In this document: positions 26,101 to 40,689 of the stretch, one piece after another | How the letters are laid out: the number at the start of each line of letters is the position of its first letter | Numbering within the stretch: position 1 is the stretch's first letter | Assembly: GCA_025435555.1 (NCBI GenBank) | Contig: JAIWWG010000118.1 | Span: 21,197 to 85,196, forward strand | DNA length: 64,000 nt | Reading direction: 5' to 3' | Source: Chytriomyces cf. hyalinus JEL632 | Taxonomy: Eukaryota; Chytridiomycota; Chytridiomycetes; Chytridiales; Chytriomycetaceae | Notes under the pieces: generated by a model | The model's input: only the letters and a program-made list of their open reading frames with translations | What the model was told of the DNA's origin: nothing | Database searches by the model: none | Position numbers and translations under genes: made by a program

Positions 26101-29100
26101 TTCCTCATATCTGAACACCGTACGATATATGCTATGCGCTTCCAGAACTCGGTTGACACTGGACACAACAAGTTCAACTTCATACATTTGAAGCAAGTGA
26201 ACCAATGTCGGAATGTTGTACGCCGTCCCCCCGGAGACTTTCGAGCCCAGCCAGAGTCGATACTGCGCCGAAGAAGCCGGAGCGGCCACCGGCTTGGACC
26301 AATCGTACTTGTCCATGAAGGATGCAGTAGTTTCGGCCATTGACAGTGTTTCTGTGCTCGATGAACTGAATGCTGCCAGCTTCCTGACCGTTTTGAACTG
26401 AAGGACATGGGAAAACATGATTTGCTTCTTGAAACGCTATCTTATTTTGGCCGCAACCCGAATGGCTCCAAGCGAGCTCAAACCCAGGCGCGTGAGATTG
26501 TCGGTGACTCCGTATCTGCCCGTACCTCGATTGGATGGGAACCACCAGCGATGGAATCATGTAGGCAGGGAGTGTGTCTTCCAGCCTTGCTTTGATGTTC
26601 TGTCACACCAACCGCCACATGAGCTGTTAAACCACGAGCAGAAAAAGTCGCATCAAGGGAACGTACATTCAGAATGATCGTTTCTTCAGGTCCTAAATCC
26701 AAAATCAAGGACCCTGCTCGACTACCTCGAGATTCGATCAATGTCACAAATGCCACCATACTCTGGGGATAAAACAAGATCTTGAATAAATTGAAGGCTG
26801 AATTAAATGAAAGCAGTCGAACCTTGTCTGTCTTGTTATAAATGACTGCGACTTCGCTGACACCCGCACTTGCGGTAATGGCGCTTTCGATTTCCCCAAT
26901 CTCGACACGCTGGCCGTTGATCTTCACTTGAGAGTCCTTTCTTCCCAGAATTTCAACGTTACCGTCAGGCAACATGCGTGCCAAATCTCCCGTTTTATAG
27001 ATGCGTTGCCCTGGTCTGAATGGATCCGTTGCAAGCGCCAACGCTGTCAGGTCCTGTCTCCCCAAGTACTCCATTAACAGCTGTACCCCGCCAATGTACA
27101 GTTCACCCGCCACACCCAACGAGGTCATTCCAAGCGATTCGTCCAGAATATACCAGTAATTGTTTGCATACGGCTTGCCGATGGTGATGCAATCTTCACT
27201 GGTCAATAACTGACTGGACGTGTACACCGTGTTTTCTGTTGGGCCGTATGAATTGATCAAAGCCACCTCGTTCACCCACTCGTTCACAAGTGCCGAAGAT
27301 ACAGCTTCCCCGATGAGATTATTGATGCGCAGCTGCGCCTTATCACGAGCTGTGATGAGTCCCAGCACCGTCGGTGTTGGCGAAATGTAAGTGGCGGAGG
27401 TGGTTTCAACAACATGAGAGCAGCGTTGACAGCAAGATATCTTGTTCCACAAGAATAAGAGGTGCTCCGGAAAGCATGGATGCAACCACGTCGCCTATCG
27501 ATACATCAAAGGTGTTGCTTGACATTTGAAGGATCCTGTCCGACTCTTTGAGGCCGGTGGACCGAACAGTTTCGACCGCCAAGTTGGCCAGCGCTTCGTG
27601 TGAAATGACCACACCTTTTGGTCTCCCGGTGCTTCCCGAGGTGAACATGATATATGCCGGGCTTTGCTTCATGGGGGAGTCCCAGACAGTTTTAAATTGC
27701 GCTGTCTTGGAAGCTTTAAGCAGATGCTTTGTGTCAACCTCCATAATTCCTTCTTGTCCAGCAAGGACGGTGCCAGGCCGTATTAACACCAATGCTGTAA
27801 ACAGCGCCATTTAGAATGGGGTGGTGGATTATAAAGGAAAAAAAAAGAAAGTAAACGAGTTTATACCTGGCTCCACTTGCTCCAAAATTGAATCAATTCT
27901 GGTTTTTGGATATTTGGGATCCAGAGTTACAAACGACGCGCCTAGTTTCCAGGTAGCCACCATTCCTATCACAATGTCAGAACATCATGCACAACGCGAT
28001 GCGGTGGCCAGGGCGGACACCCCGTTCCACCAACCATGACGCAAGAAGACATGCCATGGTGTCCAATTCGGACACACTAATTTTGATGTCGCGAAAGGGC
28101 TCCAGAAGGGCAGTGTTGCTTGGAAAGACTGTGGCTCGTTCTTGGAGGACACTCATCACTGAGGGTTCAATCGGTTTTGAATGAGGCCCAGTGCCCATAT
28201 GCAAAATGGCATCTTGTAACGGGTTGGTCAGCTGAATACAATGAAAGTCTGGCATCAGGTTGGTGAGACACAAATTGAATAAATGAGCGGACTGAGGCGG
28301 CAAAAGTCTGGCCAACATTGCTGCTGTACTTGTTGGAATCATAGTCGAGAGTCAGCACCAATTCAGACGCTTGGTTTTCGGTGAACGAGATTGAGAATGG
28401 ATTTCGGAGATGAGAATTTTTCACACGCGCAACGCGTTCGATTACCCCTCTCTTGTCTTGAAATGTCGATTTAAAAATGAACACGCAGTCAGCAAGATGG
28501 GATAAATTGTATCCGTCCTTTGCTGCGTGTTCCAGCACAGTTTCGAACGAAATCATGGCGTCTGGTGTCCGGGTTTGAAGGTTGCGCATTGTTCTCTCAA
28601 CTAAAGAGTCAAACGTATCGTCGGGCAGCAGGTCAAACTTGAGCAGAATCGTTTTCAAAAATGGCCCAATGACATCGAAGGCCTCCAGGTTTTGTCGTGT
28701 TGATACAGGCGCGGCCATTAAAAAAGCTGTTTGCCCCGAAAGTTTACTTGCAGTTAACGCTGCAATGCTATAAGTCAGAGCAAATTTGGTGACTTTGCGC
28801 GCTTGAAAGATGTCGGTCCACGTTTGATTTGAACAGACAATCTCTTGGATCTGCGCGTATTTGACTTGCATGTCCATGGATTTTTTCGGGTTCTCGGGCC
28901 ATTGAAGGTGTAAGGTTTGAAGCAATGCAGTGCACCAAACTTCGGGATCCAGAAGCTGAGGGTTTTCCTCGTTAAATTCTCTAAATTGGCGGCAGCGGCT
29001 CGCTTGAGATGGACGATTTTGGGTCAAATCCAAAAAAAGCGAAACAATTTCGGTCAGCAACAGCTGAAGAGACCTGATTGAAACCAGCGTGGGTTGAAAT

Positions 29101-29812
29101 TTAGAAAACATTGGGATTGAAGATTCAAAGCTTACCACTCGTCTCTCAGAGCATGATGGATATTGAGATGAAGAGCGCGCGGGATATCGTCCTTCAAAAG
29201 TATTTTTGCAATGATGAGGGGCCGGCTCTCAAGAGAAAAATGAGCATTTGCATTTTCAGCTGCAGCGTAGTTTTCAATGTTTGATTCCCCGAGTTCCACG
29301 ACCGTGGTTTTAATGGGTGATGCGGAAACATGACGTTCCAGTTCATTTTCTCCCATCCGGAACACTGCACGAAAAATCTCATGACGTGAGAAGACCGTGT
29401 CCATTGCCTCTTGCATGCGGTGGCACGATATATTCGGCTTCACATGGATCAAGTTTGCCAAATTATACGCCGTGGGTTGGGAAAGAACCGAGGCGGCCCA
29501 AAATCTGAGCTGGGAGGCTGACGCAGGTTTCGCTCGATGAGAAGAAGAAAGTTGGTTGCTTGGAAGGGCTTGCGGGAAGCTGGCCTTGGCTGGAATTTCC
29601 TGTAATTGCGAGGCAATTTGACGTGCGGTTGACATGGATGCCACTGTGGCAGGAGGCATATATCCCAGCCCTGCTTTAGATATGTGCTGTGAAAGTACAA
29701 CACAGTTGAGAGAGTCGAGTCCTTGATAAAGAAGCTCGTCGTCCAGTTCCAGCGTCGAAACGTCAAGAGCCGAGGATATAATGCGTAACAGACTCGTCTC
29801 GATTTCATTCAT
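23146..29812 (-). CDS. Nonribosomal peptide synthetase T-C-A-T-C-A, frame interrupted in this assembly
   Basis: Order from the ATG at 29812: carrier domain T1 (ELLYQGLDSLNCVVL); condensation C1 with HHALRDEW; adenylation A1 with FTSGSTGRPKG, FDVS, NSYGPTE, YKTGDLAR, GRKDSQVKINGQRVEIGE and LPAYMIPS; carrier T2 (NLTRLGLSSLGAIRV); C2 with HHMVADEW; A2 with FTSGTTGAPKG, FDLS, NVYGPSE, YKSGDTGR, GRRDAQVKIRGQPVELGE, LPAYMIPQ and NNGKIDLKS. It ends in a Lys/Ala/Pro-rich tail, with no final T, C or TE domain. Several real introns were confirmed (29074-29135, splitting the C1 motif; one each splitting the C2 motif and the A2 YGPSE motif). Single-base frame changes occur near 28220, 27980, 27420, 25315 and 24355; an in-frame TAG is at 26437-26439; and the A1-T2 linker is missing. 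As it stands the gene cannot make one protein; it is probably a decayed NRPS. The product is not predictable. Confidence 0.85.
23222..23257. repeat. 18-bp direct duplication in the NRPS tail
   Basis: Two perfect copies of ggtaccgctttctttgct. In frame, this duplicates AKKAVP in the basic C-terminal tail. Confidence 0.95.
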
Positions 29813-30023
29813 TGGACCTCGTTCAGTTCAGGCACATTTTCTTCACCGAGAAGATTTTTTTTGAAACCCTCAAAGCAATAGTTTAATCAGAGAAATGCGA
29901 TGAGGGTCGTAAATATTGGTCTACGTGTGACATTGAGGAGTGAGTGTTTGCGGGGAGTGCAAAACAAATTGGATCGGAGATTACCACGAATTGATTGCAA
30001 ATTCACGTTCAATAACTTTTGAA
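29813..30023. promoter_or_regulatory. Shared divergent promoter, NRPS and ABCC exporter
   Basis: The two start codons are 211 bp apart on opposite strands with no other gene between, so a common regulatory region is likely. No known operator is recognised. Inference from layout only. Confidence 0.5.
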
Positions 30024-34542
<4,519 letters not shown>

Positions 34543-35084
34543 AAATATCACAATCCCTGTGATCGCTTTTACTCTAGAGGATGTTTTTCACAGTATGTTT
34601 TCATCCTCTCAATATCAAGCTTCACTTCTTTTGTGGACCATAGTCAAGGTGGACCACTGGTTCTCATTCTGCGCTCTTTACAATAAAGACATGTACATGA
34701 AGAGCTGACAGAAGGATGCCACAATTTTCACTAATATACAGTGTAGCAAATGTCCTACAACTTAGAATAGTAGAAGGTGCTGGTTTGGATGGGAGAAACA
34801 TCTGAGGAATGCGTGGCTACATTCATTGGTGAACAGAATCAAAGTAGATGTGAAAATCAACGCGTTTATCTCACAGGTCAAGTACATGAATAGAAACCAT
34901 CACTTGCCACCATGATTTTACTGCGATGTGCTCTATGCTTCGCAGTGGGCTGCCTTTTGAGAACTGGAAAATTCCCAGCACAGGGCAGTTTGGTCAAAAG
35001 CTATCTTCCTCTGTTTTGGTGATTCCCAATCAATGGCTTTGCATTAGTAAGAATTGATGGCGTTTTCATTCCAAATGCAGGCAT
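34543..35084. other. AT-rich intergenic block, no gene seen
   Basis: No open frame of note. It may include a decayed downstream part of the THI4 remnant on the minus strand, but I could not align it. Confidence 0.3.
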
Positions 35085-35430
35085 GGATTGAACCGTACTT
35101 CACGACCACGTAACTTCCTTCATCTTCGTATGGGATTGTCAATTCGTTAAAAAGAGAGTGTGCAGGCTTTCAGATGATCATAGGTGCGGAATATTCATGT
35201 TCAGAAACACATCGGTGTTTGAGAGTGAGCAACCTACGCACCATGAGTTAACCACCAATCCATGCCCTGCCACCCGGCGCAACACCAGCTTCAATAATCG
35301 TGATTTTCAAACCTGGATCCGCTTTGGCAAGTGTGTAGGCACAAGAAAGCCCTGCAGAGCCTGTGCTGACAATCACAACATCTGAAACCACAGCGTCATC
35401 CATGTCTTTCCAGTATCACTTGATCATTGC
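35085..35430 (-). pseudogene. THI4: THI4 thiazole synthase remnant
   Basis: Minus-strand translation gives [15 protein letters not shown], then [39 protein letters not shown], a stop, a garbled stretch containing KPAHSLFNELTIPYEDEGSY and VVVKYGS. These follow the order of eukaryotic THI4, the suicide enzyme making the thiamin thiazole. The dinucleotide-binding GxGxxG has lost a glycine (Ser for Gly), a TAA follows IGG, and a frame change precedes KPAH. The later catalytic part with the sulfur-donor cysteine is not seen. No functional product is possible. Confidence 0.75.
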
Positions 35431-35499
35431 ATGCTGACCAAAGACCCACAGGTCACTGGTTCAACCCACACTGCTGCCAACTTCATGCAGCTATCTTCT

Positions 35500-36180
35500 G
35501 ATCTTTATAGAGAAGTAAGCAGAAGAAGAAGAAATAGAAATCAACTTAAAAAAGTATTCTATTACTACTTTTGTATGACTAATCTGTCAAGCCAGTCAAG
35601 CAATTAATCAATAACCTTACCCAGTGTGGGGATATTAATTATAATTGACAAGCCTTAACTGTCAGCCAGTAATGAATGACTTATCAGCTTGAAAAACTGA
35701 ATTGTCAGCACTGACTCACTTTTTCAGCAATTTCAAACTGCAAATGAAAAATGGATGATTTCACATCAAATCTCATTTGTAGAAATGAAATGACAAATGA
35801 AATGGAAAAAAGGGTGGCTCAAAAATGAAACTGAAGAAACCCCAATGAGATTTTATAGGAGCCAAAAATGTATATAAGGAGAGCTGTTTTGATGTGTTGT
35901 GATTCACCTTAAGATAATAAATATCATCAAAGCCCAAGAAACCAAAACCTCAGAAGAGGCGTGAGATGTACCTCAACACTAAAATATTCTCCCTTCGATG
36001 CCAGGCTCTTGACCCTCTGATGAAACAATTCGAATTGATGGAGAGAGTCCACGGTCAATGGGTTTCACTGCTCAAGGAGTCCATTGACCCAGTTGACTTG
36101 TTGGTGACCATTGCCCAGTATGACCACTTTGGTGCTATGCTCCACAAGCTGTTGCTCTGTCAGTGTAGGAGGGTCTAGCA
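35500..36180 (+). mobile_element. Possible LTR or retroelement remnant
   Basis: A TATA-like tatataagga at 35872-35881 is followed by a short leader with aataaat, then an open frame at 35966-36178 (70 residues, LDPLMKQFELMERVHGQW...). Promoter, polyA-like signal and a short ORF in an AT-rich block are LTR-like, but no terminal repeats, primer binding site or polymerase motif was found. It could be a small unrelated gene. Confidence 0.2.
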
Positions 36181-37361
36181 CGCGGTACAATGGTTATAAA
36201 TTTGAGTAGTAGTTCAAGTTGATGTTTATTGCCTATTCTGAGGTGCTACCTTTATACCCTTTTCACATAAAACAGTTTGTCACGACTTTAAGGGACATAT
36301 CTCCACTTTTGGGCACAGCCAGCCTTCGCATGGGGGTGAAATCATCTCAAATTGGGTGGCAGGGCCCATGAGTCGTGGAGATTGTTCCCTAGAGTGCCTT
36401 TTTGCCTTGGCGCTGCTCTGTTGGTGATTAAATCTAAAACTATCCAACCAATGTACAAAGTGACTCTGAGTGATGCCCAACACCTGCTAGCGTAACCGCT
36501 GCACCTGGCAGCGGTAGCCCTGATGTCTGGCTATCGAATGCTGACTGGTAGTGCTGCCTACCATGTCTGCACGTTGCAGCGTTCTCGTTTTACTTTGTGT
36601 ACTGTATTCAGATCCCTGATCCCCTCTGTTCCAGAGGGTCTGGTGATCCCTACTTCTCAAATAGCGCCCATCCGGGCTCAAACCTTTGTTTCAACTACAT
36701 AAGCTATGTACTGTATGTGTTTTCAGCCAAGGTGTTTAGATGTGTGTGCAGTACGACTGGTTTTCTATAGAGGATAGATCCGACACCCTTGATGGTGTGG
36801 TGAAGACCTCAAGTGGTGTGTGTTAACAGAGTTCAACAGCCTGGCGGTGTTGCTAGAGGCTCGGGTAAGTGCTAGTGGTCAAAACAATGAAAGTCGGTGA
36901 TGGGTGTTGAACCGTGGTTTGTTGATGACGCACAATTCATTCCTCAAATACGAATCACCAATCTGACGCGATATATGAATAAGACCGGAACATTTGTGAT
37001 TCCATCTGTGAGCACAATTCTTTTACTCGCTGCGGTGAGCCAACTTGCAACAGCAATATTTCGTTGGAATGTGGAATCAGAATAAAGAAATGGAATCCTT
37101 CCAGCATTCACGATACTATTATTTGCTCGCTGCAGCAGCATCTTTTTATTCGCGGCATCCAAGATCAGCGTGCTTGCGCAGTAATAGTAACATGCAATTG
37201 AAGGAATATTTAAAACCTGTCCGAATTTTCCACATTGGTGTTTGTGATGGAGGTTCACTGCGGGCTTTAAGCCCAACTCGACACCGCGTCTTCTTCGAAA
37301 CGCAATCAAAGTGGATGCATCCGTTGCCGTCGTAAACTGGGGTATTTAATGGTGCTTTGCA
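36181..37361. other. Non-coding stretch, no supported gene
   Basis: Only short open frames without protein-like features. 36181-36880 continues the AT-rich block without the CGCG-type words common elsewhere. From about 36890 the base usage returns to that of the rest of the window. Confidence 0.35.
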
Positions 37362-37432
37362 GTATTGGGAGCTCAGCGGCTAATTGACACATAGTTTCCA
37401 TGCGTTCGAAGGTTTGAACCCTCGCCGATACC
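37362..37432 (+). tRNA. tRNA-like sequence, probably degenerate
   Basis: GTATTGG at 37362-37368 pairs with CCGATAC at 37425-37431 over seven positions (one G-U). Between them are gctcagcgg (A-box-like) and ggtttgaacc (B-box-like), and TTTT lies two bases after the end. The anticodon stem pairs four of five, with a loop that would place TTC (Glu) as anticodon. The D stem does not pair and the T stem pairs only three of five. A tRNA pseudogene or tRNA-derived repeat is the best reading. Confidence 0.25.
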
Positions 37433-37549
37433 GTTTTATTTAATCTCGGATGGATCAACTGGAATTTTGAGATTGATATCACAGGCAACACTGCTTCGAA
37501 ACTCATTGGAACACAGGAAGTTTGGGGCTTTCGAGGATGTGAAACATCT

Positions 37550-37990
37550 TTGTGCGGCGCATTTGTTCGAATCAGTCAAGTCTGGAATTCAGGCGTCGCT
37601 ATCACCGAAATCGATATCCCACCTTACCTTTTAACGATTTGCCATGGAGGGAGTGGTCGGCGTCTGGGATCTGCACTCCGCGTTCTTTCACGGAGTTTCA
37701 TCTGCGGATCCGCGGCAGAGGACCATTGAAGCAGTTGTTGCTTAGATTCAAGTTTTCGAAGGAGTCGTAACACAAGATCCAATCACTCGTACATGTTGGA
37801 GTGTTCGTTCGCAGGTGACCAGAGGATTGGTTGTGATCCAGTTTTAGATTGCTTAATGACGGCAGATCCCAAAACGGAACCAGTCAATTGATTATAGCTG
37901 AGGTAGTCCTTCCAAGCTCCCATATCTGGATGTAACGGACCAACTAGGCTGTTGTTTATATAAATATTAATATTGACGACGTCAGAAAGC
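37550..37990 (-). pseudogene. LRR gene fragment, decayed duplicate
   Basis: The minus strand reads NNSLVGPLHPDMGAW and LSYNQLTGSVL, and further on NLSNNCFNGPLP, i.e. plant-type leucine-rich repeats. About 100 bp (37850-37960) closely matches the LRR gene near 48150-48240. Stops and frame changes interrupt it. Confidence 0.55.
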
Positions 37991-39411
37991 GGTGATTTTC
38001 AAAAAAAATCTCTCTCTGAACAGCCAATCTTCAGATTGTCCATGTCGCCAACTCGATCCCGCCCCCGTTGATATCCTCGAGCACTGAAGAGCAGTTGGTT
38101 TCCGGTCTGCTCCGAGTCGAACAAGGCAACTGACCTTCAGTGACGCTGCTTGACCTCCGCATACCCGCGCCATCTCAGACTTTCAACAACCACCGCAAAA
38201 AGCCCTTTAGCGTTCTCCCTTTCTCTGGTCGCTTTAAATTGCCTTTCCGTTCTGATTTTCAATCTTGAGCAATCGGAGTATGCAAGCAGGATCTTGAGGT
38301 GAGGTTTATTTGACTGTTTGAAGCTGACTGAAGCTGTTGTGGACGATCTCACATCCCACGAAACATCCAGGATGCCCTTTGTATCGGGAGGACAGTTGCA
38401 GGATGGAACAACGATCCGCTTCATTTCTTTCTTTGTGCTGCTTTGGCGAGATGTTGCGGCGTGGCTCTGAGCAATACACATCGAATTCGAAAATACTTTG
38501 GATCTGTGCATGCGCAATCATTAACTTCTTCTTCAGACCATGAATTTCATCGTATTCGCGTGGCTTCTCACCTTGTGGGTGCGGAGAACAGACCCACAAA
38601 TTTCCAACCAGTTGTTTCGAATGTGTCCAGTCGCGCGATGCAACATACATGCCTGCCATTATGCCTGATTCCCGTGAAATCGAAGAAACGCATGTGACGA
38701 TGCTTTGCCTGCGAATGGGTGTGGGAGATGGTGGAAAGCAAAGCATGAGTTTTGGCTGTGATATCTCGAAAGATTGATGTCAATGGAACTCACACTTGTG
38801 GGAGGATGCCGTGGCATGTTTCGCTGGTCTGGAGGGGAGTTTTGCACGTGCTTCTGGACCATTTGTTTTGCGCGCCCATTGTGCGATGTCGTGACTTGCT
38901 TCTCTGCGCGTGTGTCGCTCGCGGCCTTCACGAACTCGGCTCATTCACTCTGAAGAAGGAAAGCCGTCCATTCTGCATCTTTTCGACGGCCTCATGTTGA
39001 ATCCATCAAGCGGAGTGACGCATGTTGAATGCTGCAAATGCAGGATGTCCTGTCGTCGAAGAAAGCGGCCTTGACACTCGTTGGGATGTTGCTGGTCCCT
39101 GTCGACATTTCGAGGGGCGGTGGTGGTGGGTGCTTGCTGACTTGCATTTTGCTGTTGTTCGGATTGTTTCGGACGCTTTTGCACTTTTGACGCGTCGATT
39201 CTAATTGGTCCGTTTCTCTTGACGCTCATTTTGACACGGGCGCAATACAAAAAGCTTGCTCTGGACGGCAAAAGGCTGTCAAAAAAGTCACCCAAAAACA
39301 AAGTAAGCACCAAACAACACACACTCATTCCACAACAACACCTGTTCTAACCAATGACATTCACTGCTTCTACACAGACACACACTCTCTCTGACATGCC
39401 CTCTCCTCGCT
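37991..39411. other. Region without a convincing gene
   Basis: Several minus-strand open frames of 90-147 codons overlap in different frames (38137-38517, 38306-38746, 38659-38931, 38945-39229). The last begins at an ATG and is Gln/Arg-rich (VQKRPKQSEQQQNASQQ) and might be exon 1 of a small gene. No domain is recognised and no spliced reading could be fixed. Confidence 0.25.
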
Positions 39412-39554
39412 TTGAAGCTTTTTGATACTCGCGTCCTCACGCACCCACTTACCCAAGCAAGTCATCTCCTCGCGCCACCACTGCACCATTGCCACCAAGA
39501 CACGCTCGTACGCGCGGCGCCCATCTCAGTTGTTGAGAGCAAGTCCATTTGCTG

Positions 39555-39775
39555 CACACACAAGAGCAAAGGGAATTGCCAAACCCCCCACACAAGAGCA
39601 AAGGGCACCGCACACCCACACACAAGAGCAAAGGGCACTGCTCACCCACACACAAGAGCAAAGGGAACTGCACACCCACACACAAGAGCAAAGGGAACTG
39701 CCAAACCCACACACAAGAGCAAAGGGAACTGCAAAACCCACACACACGAGCAAAGGGCACTGCACACCCACGCAC
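39555..39775. repeat. Minisatellite, seven units of 30-32 bp
   Basis: Seven units built on cacacaagagcaaaggg, with the core agagcaaaggg at intervals of 30-32 bp (about 39563, 39595, 39625, 39655, 39685, 39716, 39748). Unit tails vary (gcacaccca / gccaaaccca). All plus-strand frames stay open across it, which is a composition effect and not evidence of coding. Confidence 0.9.
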
Positions 39776-40095
39776 AGGGGAAAACATGGGTTCATCACTG
39801 AGGCCGGGGCCATGCTGACGACGCGTCTGTTGGTGATGACATGGTGTCGCGCAGGAGGTGGACAGGCAGAGGGCAGGTATCTCAGGTGGGGAAAGCTGCT
39901 CAGGCAGCCAACTGAGTGGCTTTCCTCATCGTATTTCGATGCTCTCTCCTGTTATTGCACCGTTTTGTTTCTCTCAGGCCAAGTCCCATTTCGAATACCT
40001 TCCCCGTCGAAACCCCTGCTGGCGCTTGGTCAACCCCCGTCTCCCACTGGCACTTCGAATAACTTCACCGTTGATACGGATCAAGCTGGATATGG

Positions 40096-40290
40096 GCACT
40101 GGATACTGGATACGTGAGGTGAGCAATTTTTGGTGGGATATGATTCAGGGCCTCCTCGCGGCTCCCACTGGAAACGAGAGCAATCTCGGCTGACACTGAA
40201 TCGCTTTCATTTCTGTTTCTTTCTTGTGGAGTCTTGGGAAAATAAAACTGCTGATTGTCGCTGTGCTTGTTGATATCTGTCTTTGAATTC
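40096..40290 (+). repeat. Dispersed repeat, copy A
   Basis: Shares the core ggtgggatatgattcagggc ... ctcggctgacactgaatcg with copies at 46747-46862 and 56318-56515, plus flanks (actggatac before, aataaaa and a T-rich tail after). About 195 bp in full copies. The element type is unknown. Confidence 0.85.
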
Positions 40291-40689
40291 TGAAGCAAAA
40301 ATGACCGCTCGTTCTCAACAACGACCCCAGCCACACTGCTTTCACAGTCGAAGTTGACCATCCCGCCGAGTCAAGCGCCTCAAAGACAGCATTCAATCTA
40401 AGATAAAGCAGTCTCGTCAAGGGCGGTGAAGGAGGACTACCTGCGAGCGAACTCGGCTATGAACTTGTCGGAGCGTATCGCCCCTTTTTTCGAATCCATT
40501 CCGCCACGCGAATCGATTCACGTGCTTGTGAATATTTCAGCCTGCTGTACGCTTCCTTCTTTGTTCGATCGAGATCGTTGCTGACATTTTCTTGCAGCCA
40601 GCAGCGGTCTGAGCCACTCTGGAACAAGTCTCAAACGAAAGCTGAGAGGCGTCGATCTGCGCTAATATCACGTGAAAAAGACTGATTTG

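Noticed and set aside
26437-26439. Nuclear UAG reassigned to glutamine
   Set aside because: An intact gene (56694-57351) ends in UAG, and one odd codon in an otherwise damaged NRPS is better explained by mutation.
36487-36681. Transposase or gag-like minus-strand frame
   Set aside because: No catalytic or zinc-knuckle motif could be found.
37306-37506. 66-codon minus-strand protein over the tRNA-like sequence
   Set aside because: Short, without domain similarity, and overlapping a sequence with an acceptor-stem pairing.
39555-39775. CRISPR array
   Set aside because: Units are contiguous with no unique spacers, and the genome is eukaryotic.
39412-39801. Repeat protein of TRAKGTAH-type units
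   Set aside because: All frames are open over the minisatellite because its unit lacks stops; no start context, domain or splice support.
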